Shown here piece after piece: positions 35,441 to 43,785 of a stretch of 64,000 nt of DNA (positions within the stretch are counted from its first letter, which is position 1; every line of letters starts with the position of its first letter). The notes under the pieces were generated by a model that worked only from the letters and a program-made list of their open reading frames with translations, was not told the origin of the DNA and searched no databases. The position numbers and the translations under genes are program-made. Location: NCBI RefSeq assembly GCF_030846195.1, contig NZ_JAVCWH010000001.1, forward strand, positions 372,001 to 436,000, in the 5' to 3' direction. Source of the stretch: Paracoccus yibinensis. Its GTDB lineage: Bacteria > Pseudomonadota > Alphaproteobacteria > Rhodobacterales > Rhodobacteraceae.

Positions 35441-36346
35441 TCAGCCCGCCATCACCCGCTGGCCCGCCCCGGCCAGGGTGGCCGCCAGGTCGTCCAGCCA
35501 GCCGCCCGGCGGGGTCGAGGCGCGGCGCAGCAGCAGCACCTTTCGCGATGGCTGGGGGTCGGGAAACTCGACCACCGACAGGCCGGGGGCGGCCGCGCGT
35601 TCCTGGCGGAGGGCAAGCTGCGGCAGGAAGGTCAGCCCCATCCCCTGCGCCGCCAGCCGGCACAGCGTTGACAGCGAGGCCGCGCCCAGGTCCAGCCGCG
35701 CGCCACGGCGGCCAAGCCCGCAGACCTCCAGCGCCTGAGCGCCCAGGCAATGCCCTTCGTCCAGCAGCAGCAACTGGCCGGGATCCAGGTCGCGCGGCCC
35801 GGGCCGCAGCGCACTGACGCGGGCGATCTGGTCGGGGCTGCCCGCCAGCAGGAAGCGGTCGGTGAACAGCGGGGTCGCGGCCAGATCGGGGCTGTCGGGC
35901 GCGGTCGCCACCACGGCCACGTCCAGCCGCCCCTGGACCAGCTCCTCGACCAGCCGGTCGGTTTGCGCCTCGCGCAGGTGCAGGTCGCGGCCGATGTCCT
36001 GGGCGCGCAGGACCGGCAGCGCCTCGGGCAGCAGATAGGGGGCGACGGTGGGGATCATCCCCAGCATCAGCCGCCCGCCCTGCCCCGGCTGGCGCATCCC
36101 CTGCTCCAGCCCCGCCATCGCCGCCATCACCTTGCGGGCATGGGCCTCCAGCGCGCGGCCCTGCGGGGTCAGCAACACTCCCGCCGGGGTCCGTTCGACC
36201 AGGGGGGCGCCGACCTCCTCCTCCAGCGCGCGGATCTGCATGGAAAGCGCAGGCTGGGTGACGTTCATCACCTCGGCCGCGCGGGTGAAATGCGCCTGCT
36301 GGGCCAGCGCCAGGAAATAGCGCAACTGGCGAAGGGTGATGTTCAT
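35441..36346 (-). CDS. oxyR: hydrogen-peroxide-sensing LysR-type regulator OxyR
   Basis: A 301-aa LysR-type regulator. The N-terminal winged helix-turn-helix is MNITLRQLRYFLALAQQAHF onward. The regulatory domain holds the OxyR redox pair in DEGHCLGAQALEVCG: Cys200 and Cys209, equivalent to Cys199 and Cys208 of E. coli OxyR, which form a disulfide with peroxide. Divergence from a catalase gene, with a palindrome between them, supports its role as peroxide-responsive regulator of katA and possibly of itself. Confidence 0.93.
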   Translation of the reverse strand: MNITLRQLRYFLALAQQAHFTRAAEVMNVTQPALSMQIRALEEEVGAPLVERTPAGVLLTPQGRALEAHARKVMAAMAGLEQGMRQPGQGGRLMLGMIPTVAPYLLPEALPVLRAQDIGRDLHLREAQTDRLVEELVQGRLDVAVVATAPDSPDLAATPLFTDRFLLAGSPDQIARVSALRPGPRDLDPGQLLLLDEGHCLGAQALEVCGLGRRGARLDLGAASLSTLCRLAAQGMGLTFLPQLALRQERAAAPGLSVVEFPDPQPSRKVLLLRRASTPPGGWLDDLAATLAGAGQRVMAG

Positions 36347-36357
36347 CAGGCATCCTT

Positions 36358-36381
36358 ATCGGATTCATTGATTTATCCGAT
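36358..36381. promoter_or_regulatory. palindromic operator in the oxyR-katA intergenic region
   Basis: ATCGGAT (36358-36364) and its exact reverse complement ATCCGAT (36375-36381) flank a 10-bp spacer. It lies 12 bp upstream of the oxyR start and about 74 bp upstream of katA, where a LysR-type regulator is expected to bind and to control both genes. Recognition by this OxyR is inferred from position and symmetry. Confidence 0.6.
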
Positions 36382-36413
36382 TTCCGTTTATGCCCCTGTT
36401 CGGTCAGAAACAA

Positions 36414-36441
36414 CCCAACCCATTCTGCCCAACCCATTCTG
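36414..36441 (+). repeat. perfect 14-bp tandem duplication in the katA leader
   Basis: CCCAACCCATTCTG occurs twice without spacer (36414-36427, 36428-36441), immediately before the GAAGGAG ribosome site of katA. It may be a recent slippage duplication. Confidence 0.8.
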
Positions 36442-36454
36442 AAGGAGCCAAGGC

Positions 36455-37936
36455 ATGACCCAGGACACGTCCCGTCCCCGGATGACCACCACGGCCGGCG
36501 CGCCGATCGCGTCGAACCAGCACAGCGAGACCGCCGGCGACCGCGGCCCGGTGCTGATGCAGGATTACCAGCTTCTGGAAAAGCTGGCGCACCAGAACCG
36601 CGAACGCATCCCGGAACGCGTGGTTCATGCGAAAGGCTGGGGCGCCTTCGGCACCTTCACCGTGACCCATGACATTACGCGATACAGCTGCGCCTCGATC
36701 TTCGGGCAGGTCGGCAAGACCACCCCGATGCTGGCGCGGTTTTCCACCGTTGCGGGCGAGATGGGCGCGGCCGACCACGAGCGCGACGTGCGCGGATTCG
36801 CCCTGAAGTTCTATACCGACGAGGGCAACTGGGATCTGGTGGGCAACAACACGCCCGTGTTCTTTGTCCGCGACCCGCTGAAGTTCCCCGACTTCATCCA
36901 CACGCAGAAGCGTCACCCGCGCACCAACCTGCGCAGCGCCACCGCCATGTGGGACTTCTGGGGCCAGGTGCCCGAATCGCTGCACCAGGTGACGATCCTG
37001 ATGTCGGACCGGGGCCTTCCGCAGGATCCGACCTTCATGGACGGCTTCGGCAGCCACACCTATTCCTTCTGGAACACGGAGGGCGAGCGGTTCTGGGTCA
37101 AGTTCCACTTCAAGACCCGCCAGGGCCACCGCTTCTATACCAACGGCGAGGCCGCCGAGATCATCGGCCATACCCGCGAAGGCTATCAAGAGGCGCTGTT
37201 CGGCAAGATCGAGCGTGGCGAGTTCCCGCGCTGGACCATGTATGTCCAGATCATGCCGGAACTGGACGCCGAGAAGACGCCCTATGATCCCTTCGACCTG
37301 ACCAAGGTCTGGCCGCACGGGGACTATCCGTTGATCGAGGTGGGCGAGTTCGAGCTGAACCGCAATGCCGACAACTATTTCGCCCAGATCGAGCAGGCGG
37401 CCTTCAGCCCGTCGAACAAGGTCCGCGGCATCGGCTACAGCCCCGACAAGATGCTGCAGGCCCGCGTCTTCAGCTATGCCGACGCGCATCGCTATCGCCT
37501 GGGCACGCATTACGAGCACCTGCCGGTAAACGCGCCGAAATGCCCGGTCCACCACTATCACAAGGATGGGCAGATGAACTTCTTTGGAGGGGTGACGGGC
37601 AGCACCGACGCCTATTACGAGCCGAACAGCCGTGGCGGCGCGGTCGAGGATCCGTCCTTCGCCGAACCCCCGCTGCGCCTGTCCGGCGTGGCCGCACGCC
37701 AGCCGCATCGGCAGATGATCGACGATTACGAACAGCCGCGCGCGCTGCATGACCGGGTGCTGAACGACGAGGAACGGGCGCGGCTCTACAAGAACATCGC
37801 CGCCGCCATGGAGGGTGCGGACGAAGACGTGCTCGAACGCGTTCTGGTCCATTTCGACCGGATCAGTCCGGCCTATGGCGCGGGGATCCGGGCGGCGCGT
37901 GCGGAAAAGGCGGCGCATCGCCACGCCGCCGAGTGA
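36455..37936 (+). CDS. katA: monofunctional heme catalase (small subunit, KatA type)
   Basis: Disproportionates hydrogen peroxide; cytosolic heme enzyme. The 493-aa length is typical of small-subunit (clade 3) catalases. Visible are the active-site [13 protein letters not shown] with the catalytic His58, [32 protein letters not shown] with the distal Asn, and the heme-ligand Tyr region [14 protein letters not shown]. The ribosome site GAAGGAGCC precedes the ATG. It is divergent from oxyR and closed by a strong terminator, so it is a single-gene unit under probable OxyR control. Confidence 0.96.
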   Translation: MTQDTSRPRMTTTAGAPIASNQHSETAGDRGPVLMQDYQLLEKLAHQNRERIPERVVHAKGWGAFGTFTVTHDITRYSCASIFGQVGKTTPMLARFSTVAGEMGAADHERDVRGFALKFYTDEGNWDLVGNNTPVFFVRDPLKFPDFIHTQKRHPRTNLRSATAMWDFWGQVPESLHQVTILMSDRGLPQDPTFMDGFGSHTYSFWNTEGERFWVKFHFKTRQGHRFYTNGEAAEIIGHTREGYQEALFGKIERGEFPRWTMYVQIMPELDAEKTPYDPFDLTKVWPHGDYPLIEVGEFELNRNADNYFAQIEQAAFSPSNKVRGIGYSPDKMLQARVFSYADAHRYRLGTHYEHLPVNAPKCPVHHYHKDGQMNFFGGVTGSTDAYYEPNSRGGAVEDPSFAEPPLRLSGVAARQPHRQMIDDYEQPRALHDRVLNDEERARLYKNIAAAMEGADEDVLERVLVHFDRISPAYGAGIRAARAEKAAHRHAAE

Positions 37937-37951
37937 TAGTCACGCAAGAAG

Positions 37952-37978
37952 AAAAGGGGGCGTCCGCGCCCCCTTTTT
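37952..37978. terminator. bidirectional Rho-independent terminator after katA
   Basis: GGGGGCG (37956-37962), loop TCCG, CGCCCCC (37967-37973), then TTTTT on the plus strand, with AAAA before the stem for the minus strand. It ends katA and, in reverse, the DUF6456 gene whose stop is at 37983. Confidence 0.88.
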
Positions 37979-37982
37979 CGTC

Positions 37983-39122
37983 TCAGCCGATTAGCCGGGA
38001 ACCGCTTCCATAGGTTTCCTCATAATGCCGTTCCAGCCGCATCAGCGCCAACCGCAGCACGATCTTGCCCGACCGTGCCGACCAGCCAAGGCGGCGCTCG
38101 GTCATCTCGATCCCTTCCAGGAAGCAGCAGACGCGCAGCACGATGTCGCCCATGCCGGGGCCAAGATCGCGCAGGGCCATCGCCACCCGGTCGCGCGCCG
38201 ATTCCGATCCGCCGCGATAGCCCCCGCCGCTGCGGCTGACATCGATGCCCGATGTCATGAAGCCGGCCCAGTTCTGCGTGACGCGCGGACCCATCTGCGC
38301 CAGTTCGAAATCCTCGCGCAGGCGTTCGCCGGCGGCGACCATGCCGGGCGACAGGAAGGGCTTGCCGGCCCCATCACGACGGCGCGCCAGCAGAAGAAGC
38401 GGACTTTCGGCGATGTTGACGCGGGTGCGGCGACGGCGGCCATCCTCGGGGTCTTCGATGACGCGCTTTTCCCAGACCCGATGACGGTCGGCGTGATCGA
38501 AGGCGGCGGGCGCCTCGGCCATGCCGGGGGTATTGTCGTTGGCAACGGGGCTTGCGTCGGTGAAATCGGCGGGACCAGGGACGGCCTTGCGCTGCCGCGG
38601 GGAACGCAGCATCGCGCGCAGGGCATCCCGACCGGCAGGCGCGATCGCGTAACGCTGGACCCGCCCAGGGGCGGCAGAAGGCGTCACCCACCCCTTCAAT
38701 GCCATCGTTTCGGCGATCCAGCGGTCAAGAACCGCCGTTCTGATATCGTCGCGGCTGATGATGGCCTTGTCCATCCCCTCGGCCGTGACCAGGACGGCCC
38801 CTGGTTCGGCCAGGCGCCGCAGCAGGCGCAGCGCCTGGCGTTCGTCCAGCTTGCGCGGGCTTTCGGCGATTTCGGTCAGGGCGCCGTCGATCAGGGGGTC
38901 GTCGCGCCGCGCCTCGAACCGGCGGATGCGCCGCAGGATGGTCGATGCGTGGCAGCCTTCGGACCGGGCCAGGGCGCGGATCGACTGGCCTCCCTCGACA
39001 TGGCGCAGATAAAGCCGCGCATCATCCGGCAGGTCGCTGGCGGGGGTGTCTATGGCCTCGGTCGGCGAACGGTGCTCCGCGGCTAGGCTGTCGATGGCGA
39101 AATCACCGGTCAAAAGCGTCAT
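37983..39122 (-). CDS. DUF6456 domain protein, putative DNA-binding
   Basis: A 379-aa soluble protein. The N-terminal third has a helix-turn-helix-like stretch (GQSIRALARSEGCHASTILRRI, here given as SIRALARSEGCHASTILRR) as in transcription factors. The C-terminal third (DFELAQMGPRVTQNWAGF to ERHYEETYG) corresponds to DUF6456, an alphaproteobacterial family. The middle contains a winged-helix-like RYAIAPAGRDALRAML. It is probably a transcriptional or replication-linked DNA-binding protein, but the target is unknown. It is divergent from a DUF6477 gene, a pairing I recall from other Rhodobacterales. Confidence 0.75.
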   Translation of the reverse strand: MTLLTGDFAIDSLAAEHRSPTEAIDTPASDLPDDARLYLRHVEGGQSIRALARSEGCHASTILRRIRRFEARRDDPLIDGALTEIAESPRKLDERQALRLLRRLAEPGAVLVTAEGMDKAIISRDDIRTAVLDRWIAETMALKGWVTPSAAPGRVQRYAIAPAGRDALRAMLRSPRQRKAVPGPADFTDASPVANDNTPGMAEAPAAFDHADRHRVWEKRVIEDPEDGRRRRTRVNIAESPLLLLARRRDGAGKPFLSPGMVAAGERLREDFELAQMGPRVTQNWAGFMTSGIDVSRSGGGYRGGSESARDRVAMALRDLGPGMGDIVLRVCCFLEGIEMTERRLGWSARSGKIVLRLALMRLERHYEETYGSGSRLIG

Positions 39123-39344
39123 GTCTTGTCCCTTGTCATCCTTAGGCAGCTTGAAGGAACCGAACTACCTTGGGTTGCGTTAAGCGTGGTTAATGGAACG
39201 GCTGATAATCAGCAGATAGCCGCAACATTCCCTAACAAACCCTAAAGATGCGTTGCCTCAGCGCACGCTGCGATAAAGCAGCAGGCAACACCCGTTAAAG
39301 TTGTGTGAAGCTGGTCGCACCAACTTGAATGGGACAGTTCTGAA

Positions 39345-39752
39345 ATGAGCTACATGTCGAACGTGATCGCTTTCCGCCCCCGCCCCGTGGCCGAACCGCT
39401 GCGCCGACCGCGCTGCCTGATCCGCGCGGCGCGCGAAGGTCAGGCCGGATGGAAGCGCGACCGCGACCTGAAACGCCTGCTTCGCACCGACCACTGCCCC
39501 GCCCCCGGCGCTGCCCTGCCGCGTCTGCGGGCCGAAGAAGCCCTGCTGAACGATGCCCGTCTGCAACGCGCGGCGGAATACGACATGCACCGGCACGTTC
39601 TGCTGATGATCGCCATCCTTGCGGAAATGCGCGCCGCCGTCGCGGATGCCCCCATCGCGGTCAGGTCGGCCGCGCAGATGGGGGCAGCGCTGCTGGCGCA
39701 GGTCGGTGCTGCGATCAGCGGCCCCGGAACAGCGATCCCAGCACGCCCCTGA
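39345..39752 (+). CDS. DUF6477 family protein
   Basis: A 135-aa protein with the family pattern LRRPRCLIRAAREG, a basic KRDRDLKRLLR stretch, ALPRLRAEEALL and a helical C-terminal half. This fits DUF6477, a Rhodobacterales family of unknown function. The start could be ATG 39345 or ATG 39354. A 222-bp divergent promoter region separates it from the DUF6456 gene. Its last 38 bp overlap the end of the HerA-like gene on the other strand. Confidence 0.72.
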   Translation: MSYMSNVIAFRPRPVAEPLRRPRCLIRAAREGQAGWKRDRDLKRLLRTDHCPAPGAALPRLRAEEALLNDARLQRAAEYDMHRHVLLMIAILAEMRAAVADAPIAVRSAAQMGAALLAQVGAAISGPGTAIPARP

Positions 39753-41277
39753 CAATGGCCTGGCCGGATCTCGTGCCAAGCTGCCGTGCCAGACTTTTCC
39801 CGAAGGTTTCCACGATCGAATCGCTGCGGGACGATCGGGTGCGTCCCTCGTCCCGTGGCTCGTAACGGCGCGCGTTGCGGTATTCGTCCCGCGTCATGTC
39901 GAACAGCGCGTCGTTCTCTTTGGCCTTCGCTTCGGCCTGGGCGGCGGCCTTTGCGGCCTCCTCTGCCTTCCGGGCCAGCATCTCGTGCGCCGAAACTCGG
40001 TCAACGGCCTGGCCGTATTTCAGGCCCAGGGGGGACGCGTTCATTGTCTCGGCCCGCTCGGTATCGCTGATAGGACCAAGCCTGCTGAAGGGCGGGCGAA
40101 TCAGCGTTCGCTGCACCACGCCCGGCACGCCCTTCGCCTCCAGAAGCGAAGTAACGGCCTCGCCGGTGCCGACGTTCTGGATGGCCTCCGCCGTGTCGAA
40201 ATCAGGATTGGCGCGATAGTTCTGGGCCGCCATGCGCAGCGCCTTCTGGTCCTTGGCGGTAAAGGCGCGCAGCGCGTGCTGGATGCGGTTGCCAAGCTGT
40301 CCCAGGATCGCATCGGGAATATCGGTGGGATTCTGGCTGACGAACCAGATGCTGACCCCCTTCGACCGGATCAGGCGCGCAACCTGTTCGACTTTTTCGA
40401 TCAACGCCTTCGGCGCATCGTCGAACAGCAGATGCGCCTCGTCGAAGAAGAATGCGATGCGCGGGCGGTCAGGGTCGCCAACCTCGGGCAGTTGCTCGAA
40501 CAGTTCGGACAACAGCCACAACAGGAAGGTCGCATAAAGCCGGGGCGACTGCATCAGCCGGTCGGCGGCCAGGATGTTGATCATCCCCTTCCCCGAGGCA
40601 TCCTGCCGCATAATGTCCGACAGTTCCAGCGCAGGTTCCCCGAACAGGCTGTCGCCGCCCTGGTTTTCCAGAACCAGCAAGGCCCTCTGGATCGCGCCCA
40701 CACTGGCCGTGCTGACATTGCCATAGCGCAGCGACAGGTCGGCTGCGTTCTGGCCGACCCAGACCAGCATCGCCTGCAAGTCCTTCAGGTCCAGCAGCGC
40801 CAGGCCCTGTTCGTCAGCCACACGGAAGGCGATGTTCATCACCCCCTCCTGCGCGTCGGTCAAATCCATCAGGCGCGACAGCAGCAGCGGCCCCATTTCG
40901 GCCGGAGTGGTGCGGACAGGATGGCCGGCATTGCCCCAGATATCCCAGAAAGTCACCGGGAACGCCTGATACGCCAGGGGAATGCCGATCTGCGACGCCC
41001 GTTCGGAAAAGGCCTGGTGCAGCTTTCCATCCGCGCTGCCGGCGCGCGACAGGCCGGCCAGATCGCCCTTCACATCGGCCAGAAACACCGGGACGCCCGC
41101 CAGCGACAGCGACTCGGCCAGGGTTTGCAGGGTCACGGTCTTGCCGGTGCCGGTCGCGCCCGCGATCAGCCCATGGCGGTTGGCATATTTCAGCAGCAGG
41201 GTTTGCGGACTGGCATGGCCCGCGCCGCCGCCGCCCACGAACACCGCATTCGTCTGGCTGTCCACCACATCCGCCAT
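39715..41277 (-). CDS. HerA-like helicase/ATPase (DUF853)
   Basis: A 520-aa ATPase of the FtsK/HerA superfamily, DUF853 group (YjgR-like). Walker A is AGATGTGKTVTLQTLAE, Walker B IAFFFDEAHLLFDDAP, and a C-terminal arginine-finger region follows (VSQNPTDIPDAILGQLGNRI). A charged AEEAAKAAAQAEAKAKEN linker lies near the C-terminus. The physiological role of the family is poorly known. ATG 41277 (MADVVDSQTN) is the family start; the frame remains open upstream. The minus strand shows a possible promoter CTGGCA-N17-TATTGT at about 41328-41356. Confidence 0.85.
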   Translation of the reverse strand: MADVVDSQTNAVFVGGGGAGHASPQTLLLKYANRHGLIAGATGTGKTVTLQTLAESLSLAGVPVFLADVKGDLAGLSRAGSADGKLHQAFSERASQIGIPLAYQAFPVTFWDIWGNAGHPVRTTPAEMGPLLLSRLMDLTDAQEGVMNIAFRVADEQGLALLDLKDLQAMLVWVGQNAADLSLRYGNVSTASVGAIQRALLVLENQGGDSLFGEPALELSDIMRQDASGKGMINILAADRLMQSPRLYATFLLWLLSELFEQLPEVGDPDRPRIAFFFDEAHLLFDDAPKALIEKVEQVARLIRSKGVSIWFVSQNPTDIPDAILGQLGNRIQHALRAFTAKDQKALRMAAQNYRANPDFDTAEAIQNVGTGEAVTSLLEAKGVPGVVQRTLIRPPFSRLGPISDTERAETMNASPLGLKYGQAVDRVSAHEMLARKAEEAAKAAAQAEAKAKENDALFDMTRDEYRNARRYEPRDEGRTRSSRSDSIVETFGKSLARQLGTRSGQAIVRGVLGSLFRGR

Positions 41278-41364
41278 TCCCGCCCCCGCCTGCTGTTGCG
41301 CCGCCGAGCGATGCGGCGTCCTGCGCGACAATACAATGTTAACCCATTCATGCCAGTATGAGAA

Positions 41365-41442
41365 TCGTTCGGCATCAAGGTCGTCGATGCGTGAACCTTC
41401 CTCCCTGTTGGACTGCCGCGCCTTCGGGCGCGGCTTTTTTTT
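41365..41442 (+). ncRNA. candidate small RNA with CU-rich loop and strong terminator
   Basis: The plus strand of this gap ends in a strong Rho-independent terminator (41415-41442), yet no plus-strand gene precedes it, because the HerA-like gene reads away. The stretch before it contains CCTTCCTCCCT (about 41396-41406), which is complementary to ribosome-binding sites and is typical of anti-Shine-Dalgarno small RNAs. A weak TATGAG (41357-41362) could be a -10 box. The 5' end is a guess. Confidence 0.35.
41415..41442 (+). terminator. Rho-independent terminator with TTCG tetraloop
   Basis: GCCGCGCC (41415-41422), loop TTCG, GGCGCGGC (41427-41434), then eight T residues (41435-41442). A very stable stem without an annotated gene upstream on the same strand. 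Confidence 0.88.
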
Positions 41443-41468
41443 GTGATGGGCCCTGTGTCACGGAACTG

Positions 41469-41497
41469 TTGACTGATCACGACGGCGCGACTAGCGT
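41469..41497 (+). promoter_or_regulatory. sigma-70-like promoter of a candidate small RNA
   Basis: TTGACT (41469-41474), a spacer of exactly 17 nt, and TAGCGT (41492-41497). Predicted start near 41504. No protein gene follows before the terminator at 41553-41586. Confidence 0.5.
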
Positions 41498-41503
41498 GCG
41501 GAT

Positions 41504-41586
41504 CAATGATGACCGGCCAGTCCGGCAGGGAGAGGGGCGCCATCAGGCGCTGGGGTCGTGGTTCATGCCGCGACCCTTTTATTTTT
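41504..41586 (+). ncRNA. candidate 80-nt small RNA
   Basis: Bounded by the TTGACT-N17-TAGCGT promoter and by a terminator at 41553-41586. The transcript would have an internal hairpin around GGCGCCATCAGGCGCT, an accessible purine-rich GGGAGAGG stretch, and the terminal stem. No start codon with a ribosome site leads an open frame in it. It does not look like SRP RNA, 6S RNA or tmRNA. About 150 bp separate its end from the IalB-family gene, which could alternatively use this promoter by read-through. Confidence 0.4.
41553..41586 (+). terminator. Rho-independent terminator
   Basis: GGGTCGTGG (41553-41561), loop TTCATG, CCGCGACCC (41568-41576) with one T-G pair, followed by TTTTATTTTT (41577-41586). 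It lies inside the 458-bp gap between the HerA-like gene and the IalB-family gene. Confidence 0.8.
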
Positions 41587-41735
41587 CCGTCTGCCGATGC
41601 AGGCAGTCCGTGTCCGGGGCAATCGCCGTAAGCCGGGTCAAGCCATGGTGAACGGGCTGTTCCTGTTGTCGCCTGACAAACCCTGCGGGACATGTTAGGC
41701 CCCCCCAACGCATTGAGCAAAGGGACGAAACAACC

Positions 41736-42488
41736 ATGCCAATCAAACCTTCGCAGGCGGCCCTGGCGGCGCTCGCCTTGATCGCGGCCCCGGCCTTCGC
41801 GCAGGACAGCACCGCTCCGGCCGCGCCCGACACCCCGGCGGCCGAGGCTCCGGCGTCCCCGGCACCGGCCGCGGATGCCTCTGCAGCAGCCACCGACGCC
41901 CCTGCGGCGGATGCGCCCGCAACGGCGACGGATGCGCCTGCGGCCGAAAGCGCCCCGGCGGCCAATGCCGAACCGCAGGCCGGGCAGTATTACGTCAAGG
42001 AAACCCATCAGGACTGGACCACCCGTTGCCTGAAGGCCGAGCAGGGCAAGGATCCGTGCGAGCTGTATCAGTTGCTGAAGGACGGAGAAGGAAACTCGGT
42101 TGCCGAGATTACCATGATCCCGCTGCGCAACAGCGAGGTTGCGGCCGGGGCGACGCTGGTGGCACCGCTTGAAACCGATCTGGTCCAAGGCCTTGGCTTC
42201 GCGGTCGGCACGGCCGAGCCGCGCGGCTATCCCTTCAACTTCTGTGCCCCGGTCGGCTGCGTGTCCCGGATGGGCTTCACCCAGGCCGAACTTGACGCGT
42301 TGAAGCGCGGCGCGAATGCGACGGTGACGCTGCTGCCCTTCGGCGCCGACCGCGAAAACCCGGTGCGCCTGACCATGTCCCTGTCGGGCTTCACCGCAGC
42401 CTTTGACGCGCTGAACGCCTATGCCGAGGCCCCCGCCAACCAAGCCCCTGCCGCCGAGGCTCCGGCGGAAGAAGCGCCGGCCAACTGA
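41736..42488 (+). CDS. invasion-associated locus B (IalB) family exported protein
   Basis: A 250-aa periplasmic protein. A signal peptide (residues 1-22, ending APAFAQ) is followed by an Ala/Pro/Asp low-complexity stretch to about residue 78, then the IalB domain: HQDWTTRCLKAEQGKDPCELYQ and FNFCAPVGCVSRMGF give the four cysteines expected to pair as disulfides. The C-terminus returns to Ala/Pro/Glu repeats. The family is widespread in non-pathogenic alphaproteobacteria; the name comes from Bartonella and does not imply virulence. It is a single-gene unit closed by the terminator at 42505. Confidence 0.88.
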   Translation: MPIKPSQAALAALALIAAPAFAQDSTAPAAPDTPAAEAPASPAPAADASAAATDAPAADAPATATDAPAAESAPAANAEPQAGQYYVKETHQDWTTRCLKAEQGKDPCELYQLLKDGEGNSVAEITMIPLRNSEVAAGATLVAPLETDLVQGLGFAVGTAEPRGYPFNFCAPVGCVSRMGFTQAELDALKRGANATVTLLPFGADRENPVRLTMSLSGFTAAFDALNAYAEAPANQAPAAEAPAEEAPAN

Positions 42489-42504
42489 CCTGCTGAAACC
42501 CTGG

Positions 42505-42536
42505 AAACCGCGCCCTTTGTCCAAGGGCGCGGTTTT
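42505..42536. terminator. bidirectional Rho-independent terminator between convergent genes
   Basis: AAACCGCGCCCTT (42505-42517), loop TGTCC, AAGGGCGCGGTTT (42523-42535): a 13-bp perfect stem with A and T tracts on its two sides. It ends both the IalB-family gene and the lpxD-acp-fabF operon. Confidence 0.9.
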
Positions 42537-42543
42537 CCGCTGC

Positions 42544-43785
42544 TCAGATCCGGCGCAGCGCGATCACGGCGTTCAGCCCGCCAAACGCAAAGGCATTGGA
42601 CAGCACCGCATCGACCCTTGCCTCGCGCGCCTCGTTCGGGACGACGTCCAGGCCGCATTCTGGATCGGCTTCCTGATAGCCGATGGTAGGCGCGATCACC
42701 CCGTCGCGCAGCGCCATGATGCAGGCCAGCAACTCCACCGCCCCGGTGCCGCCGATGATATGGCCGTGCATGGCCTTGGTGGACGAAATCATCAGCCGAT
42801 CCGCGTGGTGGCCGAATGCATGGGCCACGGCTGCGCATTCCGTCTTGTCGTTCGCGGCCGTCCCGGTGCCGTGCGCGTTGATATAGCCCACGTCTTCCGG
42901 GTTCAGGCCGGCATCGTGCAGCGCGGCGGTGATCGCGCGTTCCGCACCTTGGGCCGAGGGCATCACGATGTCCTGCGCGTCCGATGACATGGCGAAACCC
43001 ACCACCTCGGCCAGGATATCGGCGCCGCGGGCATGGGCATGCTCGTAATCCTCGAAGACAAAGACGCCCGCGCCCTCGCCCTGGACCATGCCGTTGCGGT
43101 TGGCCGAAAACGGGCGGCAGGCATCCTTGGACATGACGCGCAGCCCTTCCCAGGCCTTGACGCCGCCAAAGCACAGCATCGCTTCGGACCCGCCGGTCAA
43201 CATCACCTGCGCGCCACCCGACCGGACCATCTGGAACGCAAGGCCCATCGCATGGTTGGAACTGGCGCAGGCGGTGGCCACCGTGAAGGCCGGGCCGCGC
43301 AGCCCGAATTCCATGCTGACATGGCTTGCGGCGGCGTTATTCATCAGCTTGGGAACGACAAAGGGATGGACGCGGTTCTTCCCTTCCTCATAGACGGTGC
43401 GGTAATTCTCGTCCCAGGTGTTCAGCCCGCCGCCCGCCGTGCCCAGCACGACGCCGGACCGCAGGCCAAGCGCGCCCTGGAAATCCAGGCCCGCCTGCGC
43501 GACGGCCTGCTTGGCGGCCAGCAGGGCGAACTGGGTGAACTTGTCGTAAAGCAGGATCTGCTGACGGTTGAAGTAATCCTCGGCCTTCCAGGGATGGACC
43601 TGCGCGCCGATCTGGATCGACAGCCGGTCAACGTCGCGGAATTCCAGCGGGCCGATGCCGCAGCGCCCTTGCCTGAACGCCTCCATCGTGGTCGGCACGT
43701 CGTGGCCAAGCGCGTTGATCGTGCCCGCGCCGGTGATGACCACGCGCCGCAGCCCGTCCTGCCGTTCGGAATTCTTCGACGTCAT
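42544..43785 (-). CDS. beta-ketoacyl-ACP synthase (KAS II/FabF-like)
   Basis: A 413-aa thiolase-fold condensing enzyme that elongates acyl-ACP with malonyl-ACP. The catalytic triad is present: Cys in VATACASSNHAMG, His in YINAHGTGTAANDKTE and His in KAMHGHIIGGTGAVE. It is the third gene of lpxD-acp-fabF; its ATG overlaps the acp stop as ATGA (43782-43785). A FabF bound to its own carrier protein and an LpxD homologue suggests specialised acyl chains for lipid A or another lipid, not housekeeping fatty-acid synthesis; this is inferred from context. Confidence 0.88.
   Translation of the reverse strand: MTSKNSERQDGLRRVVITGAGTINALGHDVPTTMEAFRQGRCGIGPLEFRDVDRLSIQIGAQVHPWKAEDYFNRQQILLYDKFTQFALLAAKQAVAQAGLDFQGALGLRSGVVLGTAGGGLNTWDENYRTVYEEGKNRVHPFVVPKLMNNAAASHVSMEFGLRGPAFTVATACASSNHAMGLAFQMVRSGGAQVMLTGGSEAMLCFGGVKAWEGLRVMSKDACRPFSANRNGMVQGEGAGVFVFEDYEHAHARGADILAEVVGFAMSSDAQDIVMPSAQGAERAITAALHDAGLNPEDVGYINAHGTGTAANDKTECAAVAHAFGHHADRLMISSTKAMHGHIIGGTGAVELLACIMALRDGVIAPTIGYQEADPECGLDVVPNEAREARVDAVLSNAFAFGGLNAVIALRRI

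Noticed and set aside
39180..39193. TTAA-N6-TTAA resembling a CtrA site between the DUF6456 and DUF6477 genes
   Set aside because: The known CtrA consensus has a 7-bp spacer and a longer match; with one pair at the wrong spacing it is not distinguishable from chance in this AT-richer gap.
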